A stretch of DNA of 64,000 nucleotides from Polaribacter sp. Q13 (GTDB lineage: Bacteria > Bacteroidota > Bacteroidia > Flavobacteriales > Flavobacteriaceae). A program made the translations under genes and the position numbers. The stretch is from positions 392,001 to 456,000 of the forward strand of contig NZ_CP074436.1 of assembly GCF_016858305.2 (NCBI RefSeq), given 5' to 3'. Below are positions 45,087 through 54,307 of this stretch, one piece after another. A model generated the notes under the pieces. That model did not search any database and had not been told where the DNA came from. It saw nothing but the letters and a program-made list of their open reading frames with translations. The first letter of the stretch is position 1. Each line of letters opens with the position of its first letter.

Positions 45087-45133
45087 ATTGTTTTTAGAAG
45101 TTCTTATTCGTTAAAAAATAAAAACCTATACTA

Positions 45134-46687
45134 ATGATACAAAGAAATTTAGCAACATTTTTTTTGTTGATTGTTTTCGCAAATTGTCAGGGGCAGAAAT
45201 CTGCTGTTTGGGAAGATTTTAAAAAATCAAAAATAAATAATACAGAAGCTATTTTACCAGATTTCTCGTATGTCGGTTATAAATATAGTGAAGAAGCAAT
45301 ACCAAATGTAGCTTTTAAAGTTTTTGATGTAACTAATTTTGGTGCGATTCCTAATGATGAAATATCGGATAAAAATGCCATAAAGAATGCAATAAAAGCG
45401 GCATCAGAAAATGGAGAAGGAATTGTTTATTTTCCTAAAGGGACGTATTACATAAATACGAATGAAGATGATGATAGTATCATTTTAATAACCTCTTCAA
45501 AGATTGTATTTAGAGGAGAAGATAAGAATACTACAATTTTATTTTTTGAAAACGATTTACCTCCAACAGATTCAAATAAATTATGGTCAGTTCCTAGTGC
45601 AATAAAAGTAAAAGCAAAAAGGAGAACTAAAAAATTAACTAGAATTGCTAAAAACTCAATTAAAGGAACTTTTAAAATTGAAGTTGAAGATGCTTCAAAA
45701 ATTAAAAGTGGAGATTGGATAACAATCGCAGTTTTAAACAACGATAAAGACTTTGTGAAGCAAGATATTTATCCTTTAAAACCAGACCCAAAATGGAATG
45801 CAATAATTAAAAAAGGTGTACAAGTTAATGAGCATCATAAGGTTTCTAAAGTACATGGGAATACAATTACGTTAAAAGAACCAATATATTATACCATAGA
45901 AGCCAAATACAATTGGACCGTAAGTACGTTTGAAAATCTAAACCACATTGGTTTTGAGAATCTAACGTTTGAGGGAAATTGGCTCAAAAAGTTTGTGCAT
46001 CATAAATCTCCACAACATGATGGTGGTTGGAGTATTTTAACAATTTCTGAAGTAACAGATTCTTGGTTAAAAGATTGTGTTTTTAAAAACGTGAATAGAT
46101 GTGCCACATTTTCATCCGCAGCAGCGTCTACGGCCATAAATATTTCTATTGAAGGAAATATTGGTCATAGCGCGGTTCATGCCACAGGTTCAACGGGAAT
46201 TTTAATTGCAAATTCTAAGGATAAAGCTGGCATGCATCATTCATTTGGAGTAGGCGGTGGGAGTACTTCTAATACAGTTATTTGGAGGTCGGAGTATGCG
46301 GCTCATACGTGTTTTGAATCTCATGCTTCACAACCAAGAAATACATTATTTGACAACGTAAAAGGTGGTTTTTTTCAAGGTAGAGCAGGAGGCGCAAGAT
46401 TGAATCTTCCTAATCATGGTAAAAATTTAGTATTGTGGAATTTTAATGAAATTGATGAAGCAGAAAAAGAGTTTAGATTTATAGCTACAAATAGTTCATA
46501 TTGGAGAATTGTGCCTCCAATTATAGTTGGTTTTCATGGAAGCGGAACCACTTTTAAAGAAGATGAAGTTCAGGTTTTAGAAAGTTTAGGCACACCTGTA
46601 AAACCAGAATCCTTGTTTGAAGAACAATTAAAATTACGTTTAGGTAAATTACCAGATTGGATTATTGATGTAAAGAAGAAGATGTAA
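45134..46687 (+). CDS. Right-handed parallel beta-helix protein (pectate-lyase-3-like), putative polysaccharide lyase or hydrolase
   Basis: After a signal ending FANCQG (possible lipobox), an N-terminal pectate-lyase-3 motif is clear (FDVTNFGAIPNDEISDKNAIKNAI to GEGIVYFPKGTYYI). Beta-helix coils follow (NLNHIGFENLTFEGN, WLKDCVFKNVNRCATFSS, NTLFDNVKGGFF). A His-rich block (HSAVHATGSTG, AGMHHSFGVGGG, AAHTCFESHAS) may form the active site. Beta-helix folds in red-algal loci include carrageenases and lyases, but I do not recognise the family. A terminator follows at 46719. The protein is a good candidate for a new activity in this locus. Confidence 0.7.
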   Translation: MIQRNLATFFLLIVFANCQGQKSAVWEDFKKSKINNTEAILPDFSYVGYKYSEEAIPNVAFKVFDVTNFGAIPNDEISDKNAIKNAIKAASENGEGIVYFPKGTYYINTNEDDDSIILITSSKIVFRGEDKNTTILFFENDLPPTDSNKLWSVPSAIKVKAKRRTKKLTRIAKNSIKGTFKIEVEDASKIKSGDWITIAVLNNDKDFVKQDIYPLKPDPKWNAIIKKGVQVNEHHKVSKVHGNTITLKEPIYYTIEAKYNWTVSTFENLNHIGFENLTFEGNWLKKFVHHKSPQHDGGWSILTISEVTDSWLKDCVFKNVNRCATFSSAAASTAINISIEGNIGHSAVHATGSTGILIANSKDKAGMHHSFGVGGGSTSNTVIWRSEYAAHTCFESHASQPRNTLFDNVKGGFFQGRAGGARLNLPNHGKNLVLWNFNEIDEAEKEFRFIATNSSYWRIVPPIIVGFHGSGTTFKEDEVQVLESLGTPVKPESLFEEQLKLRLGKLPDWIIDVKKKM

Positions 46688-46718
46688 GATTAATGAGTGC
46701 GTATATGTTTTAATGAAT

Positions 46719-46756
46719 AAAAAAAGACAAACTCTTTTAAAAGTTTGTCTTTTTTA
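46719..46756. terminator. Bidirectional terminator between the beta-helix gene and a small minus-strand gene
   Basis: AAAAAGACAAACT (46721-46733) pairs with AGTTTGTCTTTTT (46742-46754) over 13 bp with an 8-base loop, with an A run on the left and a T run on the right. It serves both converging genes. Confidence 0.88.
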
Positions 46757-46781
46757 TATGGTTTATATTTAAGTAATAATA

Positions 46782-47081
46782 TTACTTCTTTTGCCAATAT
46801 AGGTTCATTGCTTTTTGTTTTTCTTTACTTATTAAAGCTTTAATTTCAGCTGTAGAAGTCTTTTTAGCTTCTTTAATTTTAGCATTTTCATCTTCTTTAG
46901 ATAATTTTTCTTTTCTAATGGCTTTAATAGCTTTTACTTTTTTATTATAAGATTTCATTACATTTTGTGTTTCAACTTGCGTTAAGCCAGCATGTTTTAT
47001 AGCTCCTTCAAAAGTCTTTTTTTGTGCATTGATTGAAATAGTAAGCATTAAAGCGAATACAAATAGTACTAATTTTTTCAT
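46782..47081 (-). CDS. Small secreted Lys-rich helical protein, unknown function
   Basis: This is a 99-residue protein with a signal peptide (MKKLVLFVFALMLTISINAQ) and a mature part that is almost all charged helix, rich in Lys, Ala and Glu. It recalls Spy/CpxP-like or DUF-type periplasmic helical proteins common in flavobacteria (ALISKEKQKAMNLYWQKK). It has no enzymatic motif. It runs opposite to its neighbours, shares a bidirectional terminator with the beta-helix gene, and is probably not part of the galactan programme. I do not recognise it more closely. Confidence 0.65.
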   Translation of the reverse strand: MKKLVLFVFALMLTISINAQKKTFEGAIKHAGLTQVETQNVMKSYNKKVKAIKAIRKEKLSKEDENAKIKEAKKTSTAEIKALISKEKQKAMNLYWQKK

Positions 47082-47447
47082 TTTTAGGTTGTTTTAATTA
47101 ATAATTAGATTGTTGTAAATATAGCTTTATTTGTCCCATAACAATAGAACAAATATTCTAATTAGGAATACTATTGTACATTTAATTATAATTTTTGAGG
47201 TAGCATTCTTTCTTATCTTTTAATAATAAGAAAGGTTTATTTAGAGTGAGCTCAATGAAAATAATTTAGTAATTAATTATTTACAGAGTTTTAAAATATA
47301 AATTATTACTTATACAATATATTTCTCAACGTTTTTACAGTAAATTGTTATTATTAGTACTTTGTTTCTTTATTAAGAACATCTGTGTTTAATGAAGAAA
47401 AAAGTATGTAATATTTTTACAAAAGTTAAATAAATAAAATTTACAAT
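47082..47447. other. Divergent intergenic region upstream of the atypical GH2
   Basis: This 366-bp gap lies between the small minus-strand gene and the GH2 at 47448. It is very AT-rich. Apart from the S3 promoter-like site (47363-47419) I see no reading frame, RNA gene or strong hairpin. Confidence 0.6.
47363..47419 (+). promoter_or_regulatory. Candidate regulated promoter of the atypical GH2 gene (site S3)
   Basis: GAACATCTG (47377-47385) lies 35 bp upstream of TATTTTTA (47412-47419), a 7/8 match to the -7 consensus. An inverted half-site TGTTTC (47363-47368) is 8 bp before the motif, exactly as upstream of susC. The ATG at 47448 is 36 bp after the start of the -7 box. Confidence 0.5.
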
Positions 47448-50366
47448 ATGCTTCGATCAATAATTATTAGTTTTCTATGTGTTTTATCTTTTGTTTTTAA
47501 AATGGAAGCTCAAGAATTGCCATTTGGTTTTCCAAATACAGATCGAACTAAAATTAATTTAAATCAAAATTGGAAGTTTCAATTAGGAAATCCAGATGCT
47601 AAAAATTATGATGCAGATTTAGATGATTCCAATTGGGAACAAGTTAATGTGCCACATACTTTAAAATTGACGTCTTTAACCTTAGATGGTTTAGAGGATG
47701 AAAAAACACAATTAGTATTTCATAGAAATGTGGGCTGGTATAGAAAGGATATTACAGTTGGTAATTCTAATAAGAAAGTCTTTTTAGAATTTGAAGGAGC
47801 TCATCAAGTAACCGATTTATGGATAAATGGAAAACATGTAGGACAACATGCTGTTGGTGGGTATACACCATTTCATTTTGATATTACAAACTTTGTAAAT
47901 AAAGGTTCAAGTAATCAAGTGACACTTTTAGTTGATAATAGAAGAAATGAAATTATTCCTCCAGATCCAGGACCTTTTGATTATGTGAAATTTAGCGGAC
48001 TTTATAGAGATGTGTATTTAGTAGAAACAAATAATGTGCATGTTACTTTTAATTGGGAAACATTAAATTCAGGAGTAAACATCACAACGCCAACCATAGA
48101 TCCTGTAAACAAAAATGCTACGATTGATATTAAAACTGCTGTTAAGAATGAAAAAAATACAGTGGTTATTTGCAAATTAGTAACACGAATCATCAATAAA
48201 GAAGGTATTGTTGTTTTGCATTTAGAAGATACTTCTAAAATATTGCCAGGTCAAGAATATCAATTTAACCAAATAGGCAGTTTAGAGGATGATGTTCATT
48301 TTTGGGGCATAGACAATCCGTATTTATACAGAATAAATAGTGTTGTTAAGATAGATGGAAAAGAAATTGATTATGTAGAAACGAAAATAGGTCTTAGAAA
48401 ATTTGAACTAGATCCAGTAAGAGGTTTTATTTTAAATAATGAACCTATTGAATTAATTGGAGCAAACAGGCATCAGCAATATCCGTATATAGGAGATGCT
48501 GTTCCTAATTCTTTACATTACAAAGACATGTTGCAATTTAAAGAATATGGATTCAATGTTATGAGAACAGCGCATTATCCGCAAGATAATGCGCTATTAG
48601 AAGCGTGTGATGAATTAGGAATTTTAGTATATGAAGAAGCGCCAACATGGGTTTCAATTTCTGATAATAACGCTTGGTGGAATAACTTAGAAAGTGCAGC
48701 ACGTACGATGGTTAGAAATCATAGAAACCATGCTTCTGTAGTTATGTGGGGTGCTGGTGTAAATCATCGTGGGTATGTTCCAAGAGTTCATAATACCATA
48801 AAACAAGAAGATCCTACCAGGCTTACTGCATCTCAAGGAGCGCGTTGGACAGGTTGGCAAACTTCTGGTTTAACAGATATTAATGCAAACATGCTTTATG
48901 GTGCTTTTATTTGGGACAGATCAGAGCCTATTTTTGCAATGGAAGGTATTCGAGGAGCTGCAGGAGTAGCACCTTATAAAAAGGATCCGTTAATGACAGG
49001 GTTGATTTCTTGGACAGCGCATGCTTATTATACTTTTCATCCAACGCATAACAAAGCAAAAAGTAAGATTGATAGAACTAGAAGTGGTATGATGACTATT
49101 TTTAGAAACCCTAGACCTAATTTAGAATGGTATAAGTCTGAATTAGTAAAGAAACCATTTATAGATATTGAAGAAGAATGGACAGAAGGTACAAAAAATA
49201 TTACGGTGTATAGTAATGCTGATGAAGTTGAATTATTATTGAACGGAAAAAAAATAGAAAGATTAAAACCAAGTACCGATACTATTTATGATGGTTTAGA
49301 ACATGCTCCATTTCATTTTAAAAATTTAGAATACAAACCGGGTAATTTAGTAGCAAGAGGGACTTTTAAAGATGGTAAAACAATTGAAACCTATAAAAGA
49401 ACAGCAGGAAAGCCGTATGCACTTCAATTAAAATTAGATACTGTTGGACGAGAATTTAAAGCCAACGGATCAGATATATTGTTAGCATATGCAACAGTGG
49501 TTGATGAAAATGGTACGGTAGTGCCAGATACCAAACATTTAATTAAGTTTTTAGTTAAGGGAGACGCTTCTGTAATTGGTGATAAAATTGATATAAATGC
49601 AAATCCTATGTTTACGGAATACGGTATTGCTCCGGCATTAATTAAGGCAGGAAATACTGTAGGAAGTATTACTGTTACGGCAAAATGTAAAGGTTTAAAA
49701 TCTGCCAGTAGTTCCGTTGATTTGGTGTCTTTTTCTAACAACGAAATTTTAAATAAGGCAAAACGTATTTATGATTTTAAATGGGAACGTGTAGATTTAG
49801 GAGCGTCAGATCAGTTGCTTCAATTTGGATGGAACCCTTGGTACGGTAAAGATGAAGCTGATAATTCTTATAAAATGAAATCATTTAAAGATGCAACAGT
49901 AAAAATTGAAAAAGGAACAAAATCTGGGGTAAACAGATGGTTGGGCGAAATGAATGTAATAGGTAAATATGGTTATGCTTATGGAGATGGTGTTATAGCA
50001 ATAGATAATAAAGGTGTTAATCTTGTTTTTGAAAACTTACCAAAAGGAATTTATAAGTTAAAAACATGGCATCATGCGCCAAGAACTAATTCAGATTTGA
50101 TGGATCCTAATAAGGATAAATTAAAATCGTTAAACATACATAAATTACCTTATGAAAAAACAATTGTTATTTCATCTGATGCTATGCAAAAGGAGCAGGT
50201 AATTAATGTAACTGAAGGGAAAGAAATGCAGTGGGAGTTACCAGGAATGAGTGAATTTACTTTTATTTCCGACGGAAAAAATCCAGTTAGTATTAATTTT
50301 AAAGGAAAAGGTAATAAAGGAGTTTGGTTAAATGCTTTTGAACTTAGTGAGTGGACCAAGTTTTAA
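47448..50366 (+). CDS. GH2-family protein lacking the canonical Asn-Glu acid/base motif
   Basis: A signal peptide (FKMEAQE) is followed by the GH2 jelly roll (VPHTLKLTSL, EGAHQVTDLWINGKHVGQH), an Ig-like domain, a TIM barrel (RHQQYPYIGDAVP, RTAHYPQDNALLEACDELGILVYEE) and long C-terminal domains ending in a possible CBM-like module. At the position of SxGNE, after NHASVVMW, it reads GAGVNHRGY, so Asn439 is followed by His440 and not by Glu. A candidate nucleophile Glu lies in FAMEGIRG. The enzyme may use another acid, act by an altered mechanism, or bind without cleaving. It is a single-gene unit; the IS256 element is inserted just after its stop. Confidence 0.8.
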   Translation: MLRSIIISFLCVLSFVFKMEAQELPFGFPNTDRTKINLNQNWKFQLGNPDAKNYDADLDDSNWEQVNVPHTLKLTSLTLDGLEDEKTQLVFHRNVGWYRKDITVGNSNKKVFLEFEGAHQVTDLWINGKHVGQHAVGGYTPFHFDITNFVNKGSSNQVTLLVDNRRNEIIPPDPGPFDYVKFSGLYRDVYLVETNNVHVTFNWETLNSGVNITTPTIDPVNKNATIDIKTAVKNEKNTVVICKLVTRIINKEGIVVLHLEDTSKILPGQEYQFNQIGSLEDDVHFWGIDNPYLYRINSVVKIDGKEIDYVETKIGLRKFELDPVRGFILNNEPIELIGANRHQQYPYIGDAVPNSLHYKDMLQFKEYGFNVMRTAHYPQDNALLEACDELGILVYEEAPTWVSISDNNAWWNNLESAARTMVRNHRNHASVVMWGAGVNHRGYVPRVHNTIKQEDPTRLTASQGARWTGWQTSGLTDINANMLYGAFIWDRSEPIFAMEGIRGAAGVAPYKKDPLMTGLISWTAHAYYTFHPTHNKAKSKIDRTRSGMMTIFRNPRPNLEWYKSELVKKPFIDIEEEWTEGTKNITVYSNADEVELLLNGKKIERLKPSTDTIYDGLEHAPFHFKNLEYKPGNLVARGTFKDGKTIETYKRTAGKPYALQLKLDTVGREFKANGSDILLAYATVVDENGTVVPDTKHLIKFLVKGDASVIGDKIDINANPMFTEYGIAPALIKAGNTVGSITVTAKCKGLKSASSSVDLVSFSNNEILNKAKRIYDFKWERVDLGASDQLLQFGWNPWYGKDEADNSYKMKSFKDATVKIEKGTKSGVNRWLGEMNVIGKYGYAYGDGVIAIDNKGVNLVFENLPKGIYKLKTWHHAPRTNSDLMDPNKDKLKSLNIHKLPYEKTIVISSDAMQKEQVINVTEGKEMQWELPGMSEFTFISDGKNPVSINFKGKGNKGVWLNAFELSEWTKF

Positions 50367-50388
50367 AGAAGTCTAAATGACATTGATT

Positions 50389-51723
50389 GACACTATCCTA
50401 AAATCTGTGTAAGTTGAAAAACTCAGGGTTAAATTATTTATAGTTTAATCCTGTTTTCAAATATAGCTAAAAATTGATTAAGTATAATTCCCCAATTTCT
50501 AATTGGCATTGTCCACTTTTTAGTACTTTCTCTCAGTGCTAAAAAAACAGATTTCATGACAGCTTCATCGGTTGGGAACGAGAGTTTGTTTTTAGTATAT
50601 TTTCTAATTTTCCCGTTGAGATTTTCTATAAGATTTGTGGTATAAATTATAGTTCTTATTTCTATAGGGAAATCAAAGAAAACGGTAAGTTCATCCCAGT
50701 TATTTTCCCAACTTTTAATCGCATAAGAATATTTAGAATCCCATTTATCTTTAAAATCTTTTAAGGATGCCTTTGCAGCTTCTTTTGTAGGTGCAGTATA
50801 GATTTGTTTCATGTCTCTGGTAAACTCTTTTTTGTCTTTCCAAACAACGTAACGACAAGAGTTTCTAATCTGATGCACTACACATATTTGAGTAACAGAA
50901 TTAGGGAAAACAGTTTTAATTGTATCTGTAAATCCGTTTAAATTGTCGGTTGCTGTGATTAAGATATCTTGTGTTCCTCTAGCTCTAATATCTGTTAAAA
51001 CACTCATCCAAAAAGCAGAAGATTCATTCTTCCCTAACCATAAACCAAGTACTTCTTTTTTACCATCGGTTCTCAAACCTACAGCAATGTAAATGGTTTT
51101 GTTGATGACTTTAGAGTTTTCTCTAACTTTAAAAACGATTCCATCCATCCAAACGATAAGATATGTTGCTTCTAAAGGTCTATTCTTCCAAGCTATAATA
51201 TCATTGGTGATACTATCGGTAATTCTTGATATAGTACTTGTGGAGATGTTAAAATCGTAAAGTTCTCGTATTTGTTCTTCTATATCACTATTGCTCATCC
51301 CTTTTGCATAAAGGGAAATTATAATGTTTTCTATACCTTCTGTAGTACTTTCTCTTTTTTTAACAATCATTGGGTTAAAAGAACTTTCACGGTCTCTTGG
51401 AACGTTTATTTCTGTCTCCCCTAAAGTTGTTTTTAGTTTCTTTTTGGTATACCCATTTCGAAGATTAGTTGATTTACTTTTTTGATGTCGATCATAATCT
51501 AGGTGAGCATCTAATTCTCCCTCAAGGATCTTTTCTATGCCTCGTTTATGAAGCTGTTCTAAAAAATTAGTAAGTTCTGATCCGCTTTTAAATTGCTTTA
51601 AAAAATCTTCGTTTAAAATGTCTTCTGGTTTCATAAGTATGTAAAATTTAAAATTAATAAAAAAATCTCAGTTAATTAATTAACCTGAGATTTTAAAACT
51701 TACACACTTTATGAGACAGTGCC
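50389..51723 (-). mobile_element. Intact IS256-family insertion sequence with 8-bp target duplication
   Basis: The ends are imperfect inverted repeats: left GACACTATCC...GTGTAAGTT, and right end reading inward GGCACTGTCTC...GTGTAAGTT. The octamer CATTGATT occurs directly outside both ends, at 50381-50388 and 51724-51731, a clean target-site duplication. Length is about 1335 bp with one transposase gene. A subterminal palindrome lies at about 51661-51693. It inserted 22 bp after the GH2 stop, so no neighbouring gene is broken. Confidence 0.93.
50438..51634 (-). CDS. IS256/Mutator-family transposase
   Basis: This 398-residue transposase has the family's DDE triad: Asp164 (VWMDGI), Asp230 (TATDNLNGF) and Glu337 (TNLIENLN), plus the Cys251-x2-His254 motif (CVVHQIRNS) between the second Asp and the Glu. 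The frame is uninterrupted, so the element should still be able to move. It is flanked by terminal inverted repeats and target duplications. The C-terminus, [14 protein letters not shown], is mirrored in two relics in this window. Confidence 0.95.
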   Translation of the reverse strand: MKPEDILNEDFLKQFKSGSELTNFLEQLHKRGIEKILEGELDAHLDYDRHQKSKSTNLRNGYTKKKLKTTLGETEINVPRDRESSFNPMIVKKRESTTEGIENIIISLYAKGMSNSDIEEQIRELYDFNISTSTISRITDSITNDIIAWKNRPLEATYLIVWMDGIVFKVRENSKVINKTIYIAVGLRTDGKKEVLGLWLGKNESSAFWMSVLTDIRARGTQDILITATDNLNGFTDTIKTVFPNSVTQICVVHQIRNSCRYVVWKDKKEFTRDMKQIYTAPTKEAAKASLKDFKDKWDSKYSYAIKSWENNWDELTVFFDFPIEIRTIIYTTNLIENLNGKIRKYTKNKLSFPTDEAVMKSVFLALRESTKKWTMPIRNWGIILNQFLAIFENRIKL

Positions 51724-51743
51724 CATTGATTAAATTATTTTTA

Positions 51744-51880
51744 GACACTTTTATCTACAGAATGTGTGTAAGATAGAAATTACAGGATTAGATTTTTTAT
51801 AATTTAATCCTGTTTTCAAAGAAATCTAAAAATTGGTTTAAGTGTTCTAAATAGTTTTGGGACGTTTATGAGACAGTGCC
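51744..51880 (-). mobile_element. Internally deleted relic of a second IS256-type element
   Basis: The left edge (GACACTTTTATC...GTGTGTAAG) resembles the left end of the intact IS256. It is followed on the minus strand by the last 20 codons of a related transposase (ending LNQFLDFFENRIKL and a stop) and then directly by a right end GACGTTTATGAGACAGTGCC. About 1.2 kb of the interior is missing, leaving a 137-bp MITE-like remnant. It abuts the stop codon of the class II aldolase gene. No clear target duplication is seen. Confidence 0.75.
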
Positions 51881-51882
51881 TT

Positions 51883-52737
51883 TTAAATTAAAACTTTGCT
51901 TTTAAAATTAACAGCTTCTAATCTATTTAAAACTACATCTTTAATTCTAGGAATTACATCTTTCATTAAAAATGGAGGATATGCAGCGTTAAGATCTTTG
52001 CCCATTTCTTTATATAATTCTTTCATATAAGTACTATGAACAATGGTTCCTACATTCAATTTTGCAACTCCCATTGTAATTGCCTTTTGAATGTCTAAAT
52101 CAGGGATTCCTGTTCCGCCATGTAATACTAATGGGTTTGGAATAGCTTCGGCTATTTCTAGTAATCTATCAAAATGAATTTTTGGAGTTGTTGGAGTAAA
52201 ACCGTGTGCGGTACCAATTCCTACAGCCATAATATGTGGGTTTGCTTCTTCTACAATTGCTTTTACATCTGCAACACTTGCTAAGAAATCATCATCAGAT
52301 TTAATAACAACACCTCTTCCCATTATTTTACCAATTTCAGCTTCTACTAAAACACCTGAAGATTCTGCGTATCTAGTAACTTCTTTGGTCATAGCTATGT
52401 TCTCTTTCAAGCTTTTTTGAGAACCATCAATCATTACAGAATCATAACCATCATCAATTGCTTTTTTACACATATCTACAGAAACACTATGATCTAAGTG
52501 AAGATAAATAGGTTGTTTTGTGTAAGGTTGTATACCTTCTAACATTTTTTTGCATAAATAACTAGAGTTAAGTTCTACAACCGGAGGATAGGTCATTACC
52601 ATTACTGGGCAATTTGCTTCTTCTGCAGCTAGAGCAACAGCTTTCATATCGTAAATGTCGTTTACGTTAAACCCGATTAAACATTTTTGTGCAGCTCTAT
52701 AGTCCTTTTGTAATTGTATTAAATTTTGTTTTTTCAT
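51883..52737 (-). CDS. Class II (zinc) ketose-phosphate aldolase, GatY/Fba family
   Basis: Zinc and substrate ligands are in place: His80-Leu-Asp82-His83 (LHLDH), Glu134 (VEAEIG), His178 (GTAHGF) and His206 (LHGGTG). At 284 residues it is of GatY/KbaY/Fba type. With the isomerase and PfkB kinase genes it forms an isomerase-kinase-aldolase set in one operon (9 bp from the isomerase). It would split a ketose phosphate into dihydroxyacetone phosphate and an aldehyde. The usual L-fuculose-1-phosphate aldolase belongs to another family (AraD-like), so this is a replacement. The C-terminus ends at the IS relic, which could have trimmed a few residues. Confidence 0.85.
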   Translation of the reverse strand: MKKQNLIQLQKDYRAAQKCLIGFNVNDIYDMKAVALAAEEANCPVMVMTYPPVVELNSSYLCKKMLEGIQPYTKQPIYLHLDHSVSVDMCKKAIDDGYDSVMIDGSQKSLKENIAMTKEVTRYAESSGVLVEAEIGKIMGRGVVIKSDDDFLASVADVKAIVEEANPHIMAVGIGTAHGFTPTTPKIHFDRLLEIAEAIPNPLVLHGGTGIPDLDIQKAITMGVAKLNVGTIVHSTYMKELYKEMGKDLNAAYPPFLMKDVIPRIKDVVLNRLEAVNFKSKVLI

Positions 52738-52746
52738 GTTTTATTT

Positions 52747-54303
52747 TTAATAGTTAAGTTTTTTTTGAATACTTCTACCTGTTGTTCCAGGTATTACAAA
52801 CTCCAGGTTTTCTATGTTTGCCCAATGATTAAATTCTTTTAGATCTTCTTGTATATGACCTCTTCCAATTATCCAATGGTGATCTAATCCGTTACTTAAG
52901 ATAGTACCAACAATTGCTGAGGCTTTTTCATTTTTGGGAGATACTTCTCCGTAAGCACCTCTAAATCGCATTGGAGAATCTATAATTTCACCTTCAAAAG
53001 AAAGCATACTAGAAGCGTGAGGATATTGATATTTAGCAATTGTGATGTCTCCTTTTTCTAATAAAAACTCTAGCAACATTCCATAAGATTGTTCCTCATC
53101 ATAATTATCTAAAATACTATGGTTTCTAATTTCAAACTTTGTACCTTTTCTCATCAACCTTGTAGAAGAACCGCCACAATGCCACATTCCTAATTTATTT
53201 TCTTTATCATTAAGAATAGACATGTCTGTTAATGTAGGTAATGAATTTCCGTTACTAATTTCATTCATAGTAACCATGGTTATTAAAGCTCCCATATCAG
53301 ATTCATCTGCAACAGGAATTCCTAAATCTTGTACTAAAGCTCCAGCTCCATCCCCTGCAATTTGATAATTATCAAATAATTCTGGCCAATTTTTTAGTGC
53401 AATTCCAATATAATCTCCTTCTCGAGCATAATTTGCAATGGCTAAACTAAAACGAACAGATAAAAACAATTCTCTTTTGCTTACACCTTGGTACTTACAA
53501 AGCTTAGAATTAATCAATTTTTGTACAATGGCATCTACATCTTCGTTTTTAAATTGTTCTCCATGTTTCCAAACAGTTTCAATATCGACTCTATCAACAG
53601 CCAAACCTAGATGTTTGCTAATAGACATTTCATTTAATTCGCAGTCATAAAAACCAGGAACTCTCATACCTCCAACCATTAAAATGGTGGCATGTTGCAT
53701 TCTTTTTTTTGCACTTACTACTCTAATAAATTTGTCTAAAATAAGATCTAGTTGTTTAGATTTTGGTCTGTCAAAAACCCAAGAATATTTTACTTCTAGA
53801 GAATTTAAGATGTTTAGTAAAAAGTTTTGTCCACATAATCTGTTAGCGGTTAATCTTCCTCCTGTAACTTCATCATGAGACCAACTTAATAAAGGCATTT
53901 TGTTTTCTCGTAACCAATTTCCTATAGCTAAAGCCAAATCACCAGCGATGTAAGAAGCCTGGTAAATAATTAAGCCACTCATATCTTCGGTCTTAAAATT
54001 ATTTAAGGCTTCTAATACAGCTTTTTTAGTTTGAATAGGTTCTTTTAAAGCTAATAATTGATTGTTAGAACCAAATACACTTTTAATTTGTTCTGTAGCT
54101 TCTGTATAAGATTCTTTTGCTTTTTTCCAATCGAAATGTAGTTCAAAACCAATTCCAATTAATCCTATTTTTACATCTTTTTTTTCTGGAGCTTTACAAA
54201 TAAGTTTCTCCATTTCTTCAGCTACCACACCTTTACGTTGTAGTATGTCTAAATTTAAATCTTTAGGTTTTAATACGGGTTTTTCTAAGACATCTGTTGC
54301 CAT
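52747..54303 (-). CDS. L-fucose/L-arabinose isomerase-like sugar isomerase
   Basis: The FucI/AraA-type fold is visible in DMSGLIIYQASYIAGDLALAIGNWL, LSWSHDEVTGGRLTANRLCG and the metal-binding segment VADESDMGALITM with Glu334 and Asp336. A C-terminal His-rich HHWIIGRGHIQEDL may hold the last ligand. At 518 residues it is shorter than canonical FucI (about 590), so it is a divergent branch. It isomerises an aldose to a ketose. In this locus L-galactose or L-fucose is the likely substrate, as the two differ only at C6. It lies between the PfkB kinase gene (4 bp away) and the aldolase gene. Confidence 0.8.
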   Translation of the reverse strand: MATDVLEKPVLKPKDLNLDILQRKGVVAEEMEKLICKAPEKKDVKIGLIGIGFELHFDWKKAKESYTEATEQIKSVFGSNNQLLALKEPIQTKKAVLEALNNFKTEDMSGLIIYQASYIAGDLALAIGNWLRENKMPLLSWSHDEVTGGRLTANRLCGQNFLLNILNSLEVKYSWVFDRPKSKQLDLILDKFIRVVSAKKRMQHATILMVGGMRVPGFYDCELNEMSISKHLGLAVDRVDIETVWKHGEQFKNEDVDAIVQKLINSKLCKYQGVSKRELFLSVRFSLAIANYAREGDYIGIALKNWPELFDNYQIAGDGAGALVQDLGIPVADESDMGALITMVTMNEISNGNSLPTLTDMSILNDKENKLGMWHCGGSSTRLMRKGTKFEIRNHSILDNYDEEQSYGMLLEFLLEKGDITIAKYQYPHASSMLSFEGEIIDSPMRFRGAYGEVSPKNEKASAIVGTILSNGLDHHWIIGRGHIQEDLKEFNHWANIENLEFVIPGTTGRSIQKKLNY

Positions 54304-54307
54304 AATT

